From NCBI RefSeq assembly GCF_900107045.1, contig NZ_FNON01000001.1, positions 992,001 through 1,056,000 on the forward strand: 64,000 bases of DNA. The letters run 5' to 3'. The notes below the pieces were generated by a model that was given only the letters and a program-made list of their open reading frames with translations, was not told the DNA's origin and did not search any database. Position 1 is the stretch's first letter, and every line of letters begins with the position of its first letter. The DNA comes from Amycolatopsis xylanica. GTDB taxonomy: Bacteria; Actinomycetota; Actinomycetes; Mycobacteriales; Pseudonocardiaceae. Positions 1-8,525 of the stretch are shown one piece after another. Both the position numbers and the translations under genes were made by a program.

Positions 1-68
1 CCGCCGAACGCGGCGGCCGCGACGACCAGCACGGTGATCGGTGAGCGAAGAACGACCGGCGACCTCAT
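1..68 (-). CDS. N-terminal fragment of a probable membrane or exported protein
   Basis: An ATG on the minus strand at 66-68 opens a frame that stays open to the window edge. The 22 visible residues begin MRSPVVLRSPITVLVVAAAF, two positively charged positions followed by a hydrophobic stretch, as in a signal anchor or first membrane segment. It lies downstream of, and in the same direction as, the two-component pair, so it could be a membrane target gene of that system. A 42-bp palindrome separates it from the response regulator. The family cannot be named from so short a piece, and the reading frame itself could be fortuitous. Confidence 0.4.
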   Translation of the reverse strand, partial: MRSPVVLRSPITVLVVAAAAFG

Positions 69-155
69 ACCCGCCACAGTGATCGAAAACGAGCCGCGCG
101 TCGTCACGCCGGGGTGCCGTCTTCCTACCCGGGACCCAGTACCGGGGTAGGGGGT

Positions 156-197
156 CGTGAGTGCTGCGGCCGGTTCTAACCGGTCTAAACACTCACG
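156..197. repeat. 42-bp palindrome, family A (CGTGAGTG...CACTCACG), copy 1
   Basis: Outer arms CGTGAGTG (156-163) and CACTCACG (190-197) and inner arms CCGGTT (170-175) and AACCGG (178-183) are symmetric about a central CT. The six bases between inner and outer arms do not pair in this copy. Further copies lie at 60229, 61243 and 61651, with a truncated one at 61097. The right arm contains the TGA stop (193-195) of the response regulator gene. The position after a stop suggests a terminator or REP-like element. Confidence 0.8.
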
Positions 198-855
198 AGC
201 TTTTACCTGGGGTGACTAAGCCTTCTTCGTAGGCGGCGACGACGGCCTGGGCGCGGTCGCGGACGCCGAGTTTCGTGAACACCCGGCTCACGTGACTCTT
301 CGCGGTCTGCTCGGCGATCACCAGCTCGTCGGCGATCTCGGTGTTGGACAAGCCTTTCGCGATGAGCCGGAGCACTTCGGTCTCTCGGGACGTGAGTTCG
401 GCGAGCCGGGTGCCGGGGGAGCGGACCGTTGTGCGCGCCGCGAATTCGGCGATCAGCCTGCGGGTGACCGTCGGCGCGAACAGCGCGTTGCCCGCCGCGA
501 TCACGCGGACGGCCGTGACCAGGTCGTCGAGTGGCGAGTCCTTCAGGAGGAAGCCGCTGGCACCCGCGCGCAACGCGCCGTAGACGTACTCGTCGATGTC
601 GAAGGTCGTCAGCATCAGGACCCGGATCGTGCCGTCGCGGTCGGCGAGAATGCGCCGTGTCGCTTCGAGGCCGTCGAGTTCGGGCATGCGCACGTCCATG
701 AGCACGACGTCCGGTTCGAGTTCCGCGCAGCGCGCGATCGCGGCGAGCCCGTTCGCGGCCTCGCCGACCACGTGGATGTCCGGCTGCGCGTCGAGCGCGG
801 CGCGGAAGCTTTGCCTGACCATGGTCTGGTCATCGGCGACGACGACGGAAATCAC
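193..855 (-). CDS. NarL/FixJ-family response regulator
   Basis: A 220-residue two-component response regulator. The receiver domain occupies about residues 1-120: acidic pair D8-D9, phospho-acceptor Asp54 in VVLMDVRMPELDG, and the conserved lysine in LLKDSP. A LuxR-type helix-turn-helix follows at about 150-207 (LTSRETEVLRLIAKGLSNTE). It is encoded just after the histidine kinase at 852-2039, overlapping it by four bases, so the two are translationally coupled and should form a cognate pair. The stop codon lies inside a dispersed 42-bp palindrome. The target genes are unknown; the truncated gene downstream is one candidate. Confidence 0.96.
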   Translation of the reverse strand: MISVVVADDQTMVRQSFRAALDAQPDIHVVGEAANGLAAIARCAELEPDVVLMDVRMPELDGLEATRRILADRDGTIRVLMLTTFDIDEYVYGALRAGASGFLLKDSPLDDLVTAVRVIAAGNALFAPTVTRRLIAEFAARTTVRSPGTRLAELTSRETEVLRLIAKGLSNTEIADELVIAEQTAKSHVSRVFTKLGVRDRAQAVVAAYEEGLVTPGKSS

Positions 856-2039
856 GAGACGGCTCCCTCGAGCGGAATGGTGACGGCGACCCGGAAACCG
901 CCGTCCGGTGTCGCGCCGGTCTCCAGCTTGCCGGACAGCATGGCGACCCTTTCGCGCATGCCCAGCAAGCCGTGGCCCGGCGGGCCGATCGGACCGGCTG
1001 GCTCGCCGGGGCCGTTGCGCACGGTCGCGTGCACGGCATCGGCCTCGACACGCAGCTCCACGCGGATCGCGGCGCCGGGGGCGTGGCGGGCGGCGTTGCT
1101 CAGCGCCTCCTGCACGATCCGGTACAGCGAAAGCCCGACACCGGCGGGCAGCGCGTCGAAATCGCCGTGGCGGTCGAGTGCGCAGTCGGTGCCGAGCGCA
1201 CGCACCCGGTCGACGAGTTCGGTCACCCGCGTGAGGTCCGGCTGCGGTGAGGTGGGTGCGGCGTCCATGCGCAGCACGCCGAGGAGGCGGCGAAGCTCGG
1301 TCATGCCCTCGCGCGCGGTGTCCGTCAGCGCGGCGAACTCCGTCTTCAGGTCGTCGGTCAGGCCGGGGAAGCGGTAGCGGGCGGAGTCGGTCCGCAGCGC
1401 GAGCACGGACATGTGGTGCGCGACGATGTCGTGCAGCTCGCGGGCGATCCTGGTGCGTTCCTCCAGCACCGCGAGCCTGGTCTCCTCGGCGACGCGCTGC
1501 TGCCCGGCGAGCCTGCGCTGGCGGACGAGATTGCCGAAGAAGAGCGGCACCGACGTCAGCGCGGCCAGCAGGACGAGATCACGCCAGTCGTGCACGTACG
1601 GCGCCATCGCCCCGACCGAGAGCAGCGCGACGCACGCGAGCACCGGCTGGTCGTGCGTCTCGCCGACGAGGTAGAGCACCAGCACGGCGGCCAAGGCGAG
1701 ACCGGGGGACCAGGACCAGCCCCAAGACGGGGCCCAGTTCTCGTAGGCGGGAGGGGTGGCGAGGATCAGGACGACCAGCGCGCGCCATGCCCAGAGCGGC
1801 GACCAGAGCGCGATCACGGCGGGCACGAGGGTGGCGATGCCGAGCACGGAAGGGATGAGCGCGCCGCGGCCTTGGGTGATCGCCGTGACCGCGGCGATGA
1901 ACCCGGCCCACGATCCGATGCCGAGCACCGCGGCGACGCGCAGCACCAGGAGCCCGGCCGGCCGTGGCCAGTGCGGGCGCGCGGTGCCCGCGTACACCGT
2001 CCAGCGGAGGACGTCCCGCCACCGGAGTTGATCAGCCAT
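852..2039 (-). CDS. Sensor histidine kinase, NarL-partner (HisKA_3) type
   Basis: A 395-residue membrane histidine kinase. Several hydrophobic segments fill about residues 25-150. A HisKA_3 dimerisation domain with the phospho-acceptor His in RIARELHDIVAHHMSVL lies near 195-260. A C-terminal HATPase_c domain has the N box in VQEALSNAARHAP and a glycine-rich GHGLLGMRERV. No large extracellular sensor domain is visible, so the stimulus is probably sensed in or near the membrane. ATG start at 2037-2039. The gene overlaps its response regulator by four bases. The hairpin at 2057-2095, just upstream, isolates it from the exporter gene. Confidence 0.95.
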   Translation of the reverse strand: MADQLRWRDVLRWTVYAGTARPHWPRPAGLLVLRVAAVLGIGSWAGFIAAVTAITQGRGALIPSVLGIATLVPAVIALWSPLWAWRALVVLILATPPAYENWAPSWGWSWSPGLALAAVLVLYLVGETHDQPVLACVALLSVGAMAPYVHDWRDLVLLAALTSVPLFFGNLVRQRRLAGQQRVAEETRLAVLEERTRIARELHDIVAHHMSVLALRTDSARYRFPGLTDDLKTEFAALTDTAREGMTELRRLLGVLRMDAAPTSPQPDLTRVTELVDRVRALGTDCALDRHGDFDALPAGVGLSLYRIVQEALSNAARHAPGAAIRVELRVEADAVHATVRNGPGEPAGPIGPPGHGLLGMRERVAMLSGKLETGATPDGGFRVAVTIPLEGAVS

Positions 2040-2056
2040 GGCACGTCACAGTACGG

Positions 2057-2095
2057 CGAAGGTGCCTGCCACCCCCCGAGTGACAGGCACCTTCG
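2057..2095 (-). terminator. Hairpin terminator downstream of the MFS exporter
   Basis: Perfect 12-bp arms, CGAAGGTGCCTG (2057-2068) and CAGGCACCTTCG (2084-2095), flank a 15-nt loop. The hairpin lies between the minus-strand MFS stop at 2108 and the start of the kinase gene at 2039, the place for a terminator of the exporter transcript. No U-run follows, as is common in high-GC actinobacteria. Confidence 0.65.
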
Positions 2096-2107
2096 ACGGC
2101 GCGTTCG

Positions 2108-3568
2108 CTACTTCGTGGCGAGCGCGAGCTCCGCTTCGCCGACGGTGGCCTCGGCCGTGCGGCGTGGCCGGATGACGCCGGCCAGGCTGACCAGCACGGC
2201 GAGCACCGCGATGCCGGTGACCACGCTCAGCGCCGGGGTGAGCCCGGACAGGAGCGCGGTGCGGGAGGCCTCCGCGCCACCGTTGGCGGTGAGCACGGCG
2301 GTCACGACGGCGAGCCCGATCGCGCCGCCGATCTGCACCGAGGTGTTCAGCAGGCCGCCGGCGAGGCCCTGCTCGTTGTCGGCGATCCCGGCCGTGGCCT
2401 GGATGTTCAGCGACGAGAAGGCCAGCGTGAAGCCGAGTCCGAGCAGGATCATGCTCGGCAGCACCGAAAGCGCGTAGCTGGAGCTTTCGTCGACGTTCAG
2501 GAAGAGCGCGTAGCCGATGACGTGGGCGACCACGCCCGCCAGGATGGTGCGCGGCGTGCCGACGCGGTCGATCAGCGGCTCGATCCTCGGCGAGCCGAAC
2601 GCGACGATCGCGGCGGCGGGCAGGAAGCCGAGCGCGGTCTGCAGCGCGGACCAGTTCAGCACCGACTGCAGGTACAGCATGACCACGAACTGGAACCCGA
2701 TGTAGGCGCCGAAGAACAGCGCGCCGCCGATGTTGGCGCGGGCGAGCGGCCCGGAGCGCAGGATGCCCAGCCGCAGCAGCGGGTGCGCGCTGCGCTTCTC
2801 GATGACGATGAACGTCGCGAGCAGTGCGAACGCGACACCGAACGAGATCAGCGTCCTGGCCGCGAGCCACCCGACGGTCGGGGCTTCGACCACCGAGAAC
2901 ACCAGCAGCAGTGAGCCGGCGGCTCCGGTGATCGCGCCGGGGAAGTCATAGCCCGCTCCGGTGCGTTCCGGCCGGTTGGCCGGGATCAGCCGGTACGCGA
3001 AGACCAGGACGACGAGCGCGATCGGGACGGGCAGCAGGAACGTCCAGCGCCAGCCGACCTGGGTCAGCAGCCCGGAGAAGACCAGCCCGGCCGAGTACCC
3101 GCTCGCGCCGAACACCGCGAAGATGCTGATCGCGCGGTTACGGGCGGGGCCTTCCTGGAATGTCGTGGTGATGATGGACAGGGCCGCGGGAGCGGTGAAC
3201 GCCGCGCTGAGTCCCTTGATGAAGCGGCTGGCGATCAGGAGAGCGCCGTCGTCGACAAGCCCGCCGAGCAGCGAGGCGAGCGCGAAGACACTGACCGCGA
3301 TCAGGAACACGCGACGCCTGCCGAGCAGGTCCGCGGTCCGGCCGCCGAGCAGCAGCAGACCGCCGTAACCGAGTACGTAGCCGCTGACGACCCATTGCAG
3401 CGCGCTGGTGGAAAGGCCGAGATCGGCCCGGATGGACGGGAGGGCGACACCGACCATGGAGACGTCGAGCGCGTCCAGGCCGATGACGGTGGACACGGTG
3501 AGCAGTACGCCCCACAGACGAGCGTCCCACCGGGTAGAGGTGGTGGAGAGTTGCGCGGAAGAGCTCAT
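2108..3568 (-). CDS. MFS multidrug exporter, DHA2/EmrB-QacA type
   Basis: A 486-residue major facilitator protein with about 14 hydrophobic segments, the length and topology of DHA2 drug:proton antiporters. The motif A loop is visible as GGRTADLLGRRRVFL and the motif C region as FGASGYSAGLVFSGLLTQVGWRW. It should export a hydrophobic or aromatic toxic compound from the cytoplasm; substrate unknown. It is divergent from the MarR gene at 3655 across an 86-bp gap with a two-site operator, so it is very probably repressed by that MarR. The -10-like TAGTGT at 3581-3576 lies so close to the ATG that the mRNA is probably leaderless. Confidence 0.93.
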   Translation of the reverse strand: MSSSAQLSTTSTRWDARLWGVLLTVSTVIGLDALDVSMVGVALPSIRADLGLSTSALQWVVSGYVLGYGGLLLLGGRTADLLGRRRVFLIAVSVFALASLLGGLVDDGALLIASRFIKGLSAAFTAPAALSIITTTFQEGPARNRAISIFAVFGASGYSAGLVFSGLLTQVGWRWTFLLPVPIALVVLVFAYRLIPANRPERTGAGYDFPGAITGAAGSLLLVFSVVEAPTVGWLAARTLISFGVAFALLATFIVIEKRSAHPLLRLGILRSGPLARANIGGALFFGAYIGFQFVVMLYLQSVLNWSALQTALGFLPAAAIVAFGSPRIEPLIDRVGTPRTILAGVVAHVIGYALFLNVDESSSYALSVLPSMILLGLGFTLAFSSLNIQATAGIADNEQGLAGGLLNTSVQIGGAIGLAVVTAVLTANGGAEASRTALLSGLTPALSVVTGIAVLAVLVSLAGVIRPRRTAEATVGEAELALATK

Positions 3569-3575
3569 GATCCAG

Positions 3576-3646
3576 ACACTACATGCATACGCATCTAATG
3601 CAAGTGAATTTAATGCGGTTGCATCAGATTCCCGTGCATGCTATCT
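3576..3646. promoter_or_regulatory. Divergent leaderless promoters with a double MarR-type operator
   Basis: Two palindromes of the form ATGC-N4-GCAT lie at 3583-3594 and 3613-3624, 30 bp apart centre to centre. The minus-strand promoter reads TTGCAT (3603-3598), a 16-bp spacer and TAGTGT (3581-3576). The plus-strand promoter reads TTGCAT (3619-3624), a 16-bp spacer and CTATCT (3641-3646). Site 1 falls inside the spacer of the minus promoter and site 2 overlaps the -35 of the plus promoter, so one regulator could repress both genes. Both predicted transcripts start at or very near the start codon. Promoter and operator assignments are inferred from sequence. Confidence 0.65.
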
Positions 3647-3654
3647 TCGCCTCC

Positions 3655-4032
3655 GTGAGCGATGTCGCTGAGCAGGTTCTGGTGCGGGAATGGCAAGGCT
3701 TGCTTGCCCGCCACGCGGCCGTTTTCGGTGCGCTCGAGTGCAGGCTCCAGGAGCAGCACGGCATCGGCGTCAGCGACTTCGAGGCGCTCGAGTGCCTCGC
3801 CACGGCCGAGCAGAAGTGCCGGGGCGCGGACATCACCGACGCCGTCCACCTGAGCCAGAGCGCGACTTCGCGCCTGGTCGCCCGGCTGGAGCGCGAGGGC
3901 CTGGTCGAGCGCGCCATGTGCGAAATGGACCGGCGCGGGATCTTCGTCAACCTGACCGAGGCCGGGCACAAGCTCTACGCCGAAGCCAAGCCGACCCAGC
4001 GCGCCGTCCTCAAGGAAATGCTCGGCACCTAG
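3655..4032 (+). CDS. MarR-family transcriptional regulator
   Basis: A 125-residue winged-helix regulator. The DNA-binding segment runs CRGADITDAVHLSQSATSRLVARLEREGLVERAMCEMDRRG with the beta-wing DRRGIFVNLTEAG. I chose GTG 3655 because the upstream in-frame ATG at 3583 lies inside the operator, and a promoter -10 (CTATCT, 3641-3646) places transcription at about 3653-3655, giving a leaderless message. It should bind the two ATGC-N4-GCAT sites, repress the divergent MFS exporter and itself, and release on ligand binding. The length is a little short for MarR, trimmed at the N-terminal helix. Confidence 0.9.
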   Translation: MSDVAEQVLVREWQGLLARHAAVFGALECRLQEQHGIGVSDFEALECLATAEQKCRGADITDAVHLSQSATSRLVARLEREGLVERAMCEMDRRGIFVNLTEAGHKLYAEAKPTQRAVLKEMLGT

Positions 4033-4120
4033 CCGCGCCCTTCTCCTGGCCCCAACGTCGCGAACGAGCCGCTCACAACGCTCGGCTCCCGCGTCGGCTA
4101 GGCGCTCCTGCGATCGCACG

Positions 4121-4172
4121 TTACAAGGGTGGCCCTTGTAACGCTCAAGGTGACAAGGGTGGCCCTTGTAAC
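4121..4172. repeat. Palindrome pair TTACAAGGG-tgg-CCCTTGTAA, 30-bp step
   Basis: Copy 1 at 4121-4141 has perfect 9-bp arms around TGG. Copy 2 at 4151-4172 is the same except TGACAAGGG at its left end. The starts are exactly 30 bp apart. The shared geometry, a short palindrome with a 3-nt centre repeated at 30 bp, recurs in unrelated sequences at 25736, 61299 and 61501. Confidence 0.85.
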
Positions 4173-4194
4173 GTGCGCTTCCCGGACACGACTC

Positions 4195-4241
4195 GCGAAA
4201 CCTCGATTTTGGCCATGGGATGGCCCAAACTCGGGTTTCGC
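4195..4241. repeat. Imperfect 47-bp palindrome GCGAAACC...GGTTTCGC, copy 1
   Basis: The element opens with GCGAAACCTCGATTTTGGCC and closes with the near-complement GGCCCAAACTCGGGTTTCGC around ATGGGAT. A second copy lies at 4524-4571. A related perfect 15-bp-arm hairpin built on TTTTGGGCC/GGCCCAAAA lies at 61162-61198. Confidence 0.75.
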
Positions 4242-4264
4242 CAAGGCTTAGCGGCCCCGCGAAC

Positions 4265-4324
4265 GTTGTGAACGGGGCGCTCACAACGCTCAAGGTTGCG
4301 AACGAGGCGCTCACAACGCTCAAG
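4265..4324. repeat. Tandem pair of GTTGTGAAC-type palindromes, 30-bp step
   Basis: Two 30-bp units begin at 4265 and 4295. Each holds a GTTGTGAAC or GTTGCGAAC left arm, a short centre containing GGC, a GCTCACAAC right arm, and the spacer GCTCAAG. The left and right arms are almost complementary. Confidence 0.8.
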
Positions 4325-4523
4325 GTCAGGGTCGCGGCAGAGTGACCCAGTTCGCGTCGGCTGAGCGCACAAACGCCACTTATGCGGCGCTGAGCGACAC
4401 ATAAGCCCCGTTCGTGCCTTCCGGTCCGCCCTGGCAGCTGCGCAAAAGCGCCAGATAAGAACAAATCGCTGAGCGTTTGTCCGTTGCGGACACTTGTGGG
4501 TAGCTCGGTCGGGGTCGAGCTTC

Positions 4524-4571
4524 GCGAAACCCTGGTTTTGGCCATTGGATGGCCAAAACTCGGGGTTTCGC
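4524..4571. repeat. Imperfect 48-bp palindrome GCGAAACCC...GGGTTTCGC, copy 2
   Basis: The left part GCGAAACCCTGGTTTTGGCC mirrors the right part GGCCAAAACTCGGGGTTTCG about ATTGGAT. It is the same family as 4195-4241, with the sequence differences largely preserving pairing, which points to selection on structure or a shared source element. Confidence 0.75.
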
Positions 4572-4593
4572 ACGTCTCGATGGGCGCGCGAAC

Positions 4594-4653
4594 GTTGTGA
4601 ACGAGGCGTTCACAACGCCCAAGGTTGTCAACGAGGCGCTCACTACGTTCGGC
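4594..4653. repeat. Second tandem pair of GTTGTGAAC-type palindromes, 30-bp step
   Basis: The unit at 4594 has perfect 9-bp arms GTTGTGAAC (4594-4602) and GTTCACAAC (4608-4616). A degenerate unit, GTTGTCAACGAGGCGCTCAC, begins exactly 30 bp later at 4624. Same family as 4265-4324. Confidence 0.8.
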
Positions 4654-4695
4654 TCCCGCTCCGGCGGGCGCGGGCGCGGGAGGCACGGGCTCGGC

Positions 4696-5229
4696 CTACA
4701 TCCCGGTCGCGCCGTCGATCTGCTCCCGCAGCAGGTCGGCGTGTCCATTGTGGCGGGCGTACTCGGCGATCATGTGCACCATGATCCGCCGCAGCGAAAC
4801 CGGCTTCCCCGTGCGGAAATGCGTGCCCGTGGCCTCCAAAGTGGACGAAGCGACGATCTCCCGCGAGCGCGCGCACTCGTCGCGCCACAGCGCGAAGGCG
4901 GCTTCGACGTCGCCGTCGAGCGCGTCGAAGTCCTCGTTCGGGTTGTCGTCCGAGTAGTGCAGCATCGGCACGTCCTCGCCGGCGAACTGCTGGCGGAACC
5001 ACCAGCGCTCGCAGCCGGCGAGATGGCGGACGAGGCCGTGCAGGCTCAGCCCGGAGGGTGGGATGTTCTTGTCCGACAACCTTTCCGCCGGCACCCCGGC
5101 GCACTTGAGCTCGAACGTCTGGCGATGCCAGTCGAGGAACGCCGTGAGGATCTCCCGCTCGTCGCCGTCGAGCGGGAGCTCCGGACGGTTGTCCTCCGAC
5201 CAGGTCGGTGAGTAGCTCAGCAAAGTCAT
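4696..5229 (-). CDS. DUF664 / DinB-superfamily protein
   Basis: A 177-residue cytoplasmic four-helix-bundle protein. The C-terminal signature HMIAEYARHNGHADLLREQIDG and the internal histidine in LHGLVRHLAGCERWW match DUF664, part of the DinB/YfiT superfamily whose histidines bind a divalent metal. Several actinobacterial members are mycothiol-dependent transferases, but no substrate can be assigned here. It stands alone on the minus strand, convergent to the repeat tract and 35 bp downstream of the nitroreductase stop, so it could be read from the nitroreductase transcript. ATG at 5227-5229. Confidence 0.85.
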   Translation of the reverse strand: MTLLSYSPTWSEDNRPELPLDGDEREILTAFLDWHRQTFELKCAGVPAERLSDKNIPPSGLSLHGLVRHLAGCERWWFRQQFAGEDVPMLHYSDDNPNEDFDALDGDVEAAFALWRDECARSREIVASSTLEATGTHFRTGKPVSLRRIMVHMIAEYARHNGHADLLREQIDGATGM

Positions 5230-5264
5230 GCGGGCAGCATCGCATCACCCACCGACAAAAACGC

Positions 5265-5951
5265 TCAGACGCGGACGAGCACCTGGTCAAGCGACTTACG
5301 CCGCAGGTTGGGGACCATGCAGTCGTCGGCCGGGTAGCCGACTGGGATCACCGCGAACGCCTTCTCGTTGCGGGGCCTGCCGAGCACCTCGCCGAGGAAG
5401 CGCATGGGTGATGGCGTGTGCGTCAACGCCGAGAGACCGGCGACGTGCAGCGCGGTCAGCAGCATGCCGACGGCGATGCCGACCGACTCGTCGACGTAGT
5501 AGTGCTTGCGGGTGGTGCCGTCTTCCTCGAGGTAGAAGCGCTGCTGGAAGACCACGATCAGGAACGGCGCGTCGGTCAGGTGGGTCTTGATCGCGTCGGT
5601 GCCGAGCGGGCGGAGCGCGGTGAGCCACTCCTCGCCAAGCCTGCCGTCGTACGAGACGGTCTCCTCGGCTTCGGCGGCCGTGCGGATCTGCTTGCGGACG
5701 GCGGGGTCGGACACCAGCACGAAGGTCCACGGCTGCTGATGGGCGCCGCTGGGCGCGGTGGACGCGACGGCGATCGCGTCGAGCACGGCCTGTTCCGGCA
5801 CGGGGTCGGGGGAGAAGCTGCGCACCGAACGGCGCTCGTCCATGCGGCGGCGCAGGGCCGCGGCGTTGGCGAGAGTCTCGTCGGCGGGCATGCGGGCCGG
5901 GCGGTAGGGGACGGGCTCGAACTGATCACCGTGGGTCGGGCTCCAGGTCAT
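5265..5951 (-). CDS. Nitroreductase-family flavoprotein, iodotyrosine-deiodinase-like subgroup
   Basis: A 228-residue FMN-dependent oxidoreductase fold. RRSVRSF near residues 25-31 is the FMN-phosphate loop. The C-terminal LTHTPSPMRFLGEVLGRP and VIPVGYPADD are typical of the deiodinase-like branch of nitroreductases. Such enzymes use NAD(P)H to reduce nitro groups, quinones or halogenated phenols; the substrate is not readable. I start it at ATG 5949-5951 (MTWSPTHG) because residues encoded further upstream are low-complexity and lack family similarity. No strong ribosome-binding site precedes it. It lies 59 bp downstream of geoA in the same direction, but there is no reason to link it to geosmin. 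Confidence 0.88.
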   Translation of the reverse strand: MTWSPTHGDQFEPVPYRPARMPADETLANAAALRRRMDERRSVRSFSPDPVPEQAVLDAIAVASTAPSGAHQQPWTFVLVSDPAVRKQIRTAAEAEETVSYDGRLGEEWLTALRPLGTDAIKTHLTDAPFLIVVFQQRFYLEEDGTTRKHYYVDESVGIAVGMLLTALHVAGLSALTHTPSPMRFLGEVLGRPRNEKAFAVIPVGYPADDCMVPNLRRKSLDQVLVRV

Positions 5952-6010
5952 ATCCGAGATTCTGGCCGAGGCGGTGTCCCCGTGACAGGAACACCGCCCG
6001 ATCGTCGGAG

Positions 6011-8221
<2,211 letters not shown>

Positions 8222-8435
8222 CTACTCCTTTGGACCGGCGTCGGGCGGAACCGACTACGACGTTTGCACCGGCGCCGGCATGGTCGCTACGTCCACCTCA
8301 GCGAAAAACGGTGTCACAACGGGTGAAACATTTCGATCTTCGTTTCCGGTTAATTGATCACCGAGCGCGGGGAAATAGGGAACAGTAAGCGCTTTCAGGT
8401 CCCCGGCCAGCGGGACGTGCCGCCAGCCGGGCATA

Positions 8436-8454
8436 GTTAGGAAAATTTCCTAAC
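8436..8454. promoter_or_regulatory. Perfect 19-bp palindrome, candidate operator of the secreted-protein gene
   Basis: GTTAGGAAAATTTCCTAAC has perfect 9-bp arms about a single central base. It lies 9 bp upstream of a TTGACG -35-like hexamer (8463-8468) with a weak TGATTC -10 (8486-8491), inside the 313-bp gap between geoA and the secreted-protein gene. The shape resembles operators of ROK-family sugar repressors, such as those before chitosanase genes; that comparison is from memory and not a match I could compute. Nothing else is evident in 8213-8525 apart from general promoter DNA. Confidence 0.6.
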
Positions 8455-8525
8455 GAAAGGTCTTGACGGCCGCGCCCGGCCGAGGTGATTCTCGACACCT
8501 ACGCTCGGTCCCCCACGGAGGCGTT

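Larger units (their letters stand above)
4033..4695. other. Gene-free convergent intergenic tract packed with short palindromes
   Basis: This 663-bp gap between the convergent MarR and DUF664 genes shows no convincing coding sequence. It is filled by repeated self-complementary motifs of several families, listed separately, plus a looser family containing CTGAGCG (4361, 4390 and about 4489) with ACTTATGCGGCG and ACACATAAG nearby. A single copy of the GAACGAG-CGCTCACAAC type also lies at about 4057-4080. Confidence 0.7.

Noticed and set aside
3583..3654. An upstream ATG start for the MarR gene adding 24 residues
   Set aside because: It lies within the operator and upstream of the predicted transcription start, and the added residues (MHTHLMQVNLMRLHQ) are not part of the MarR domain.
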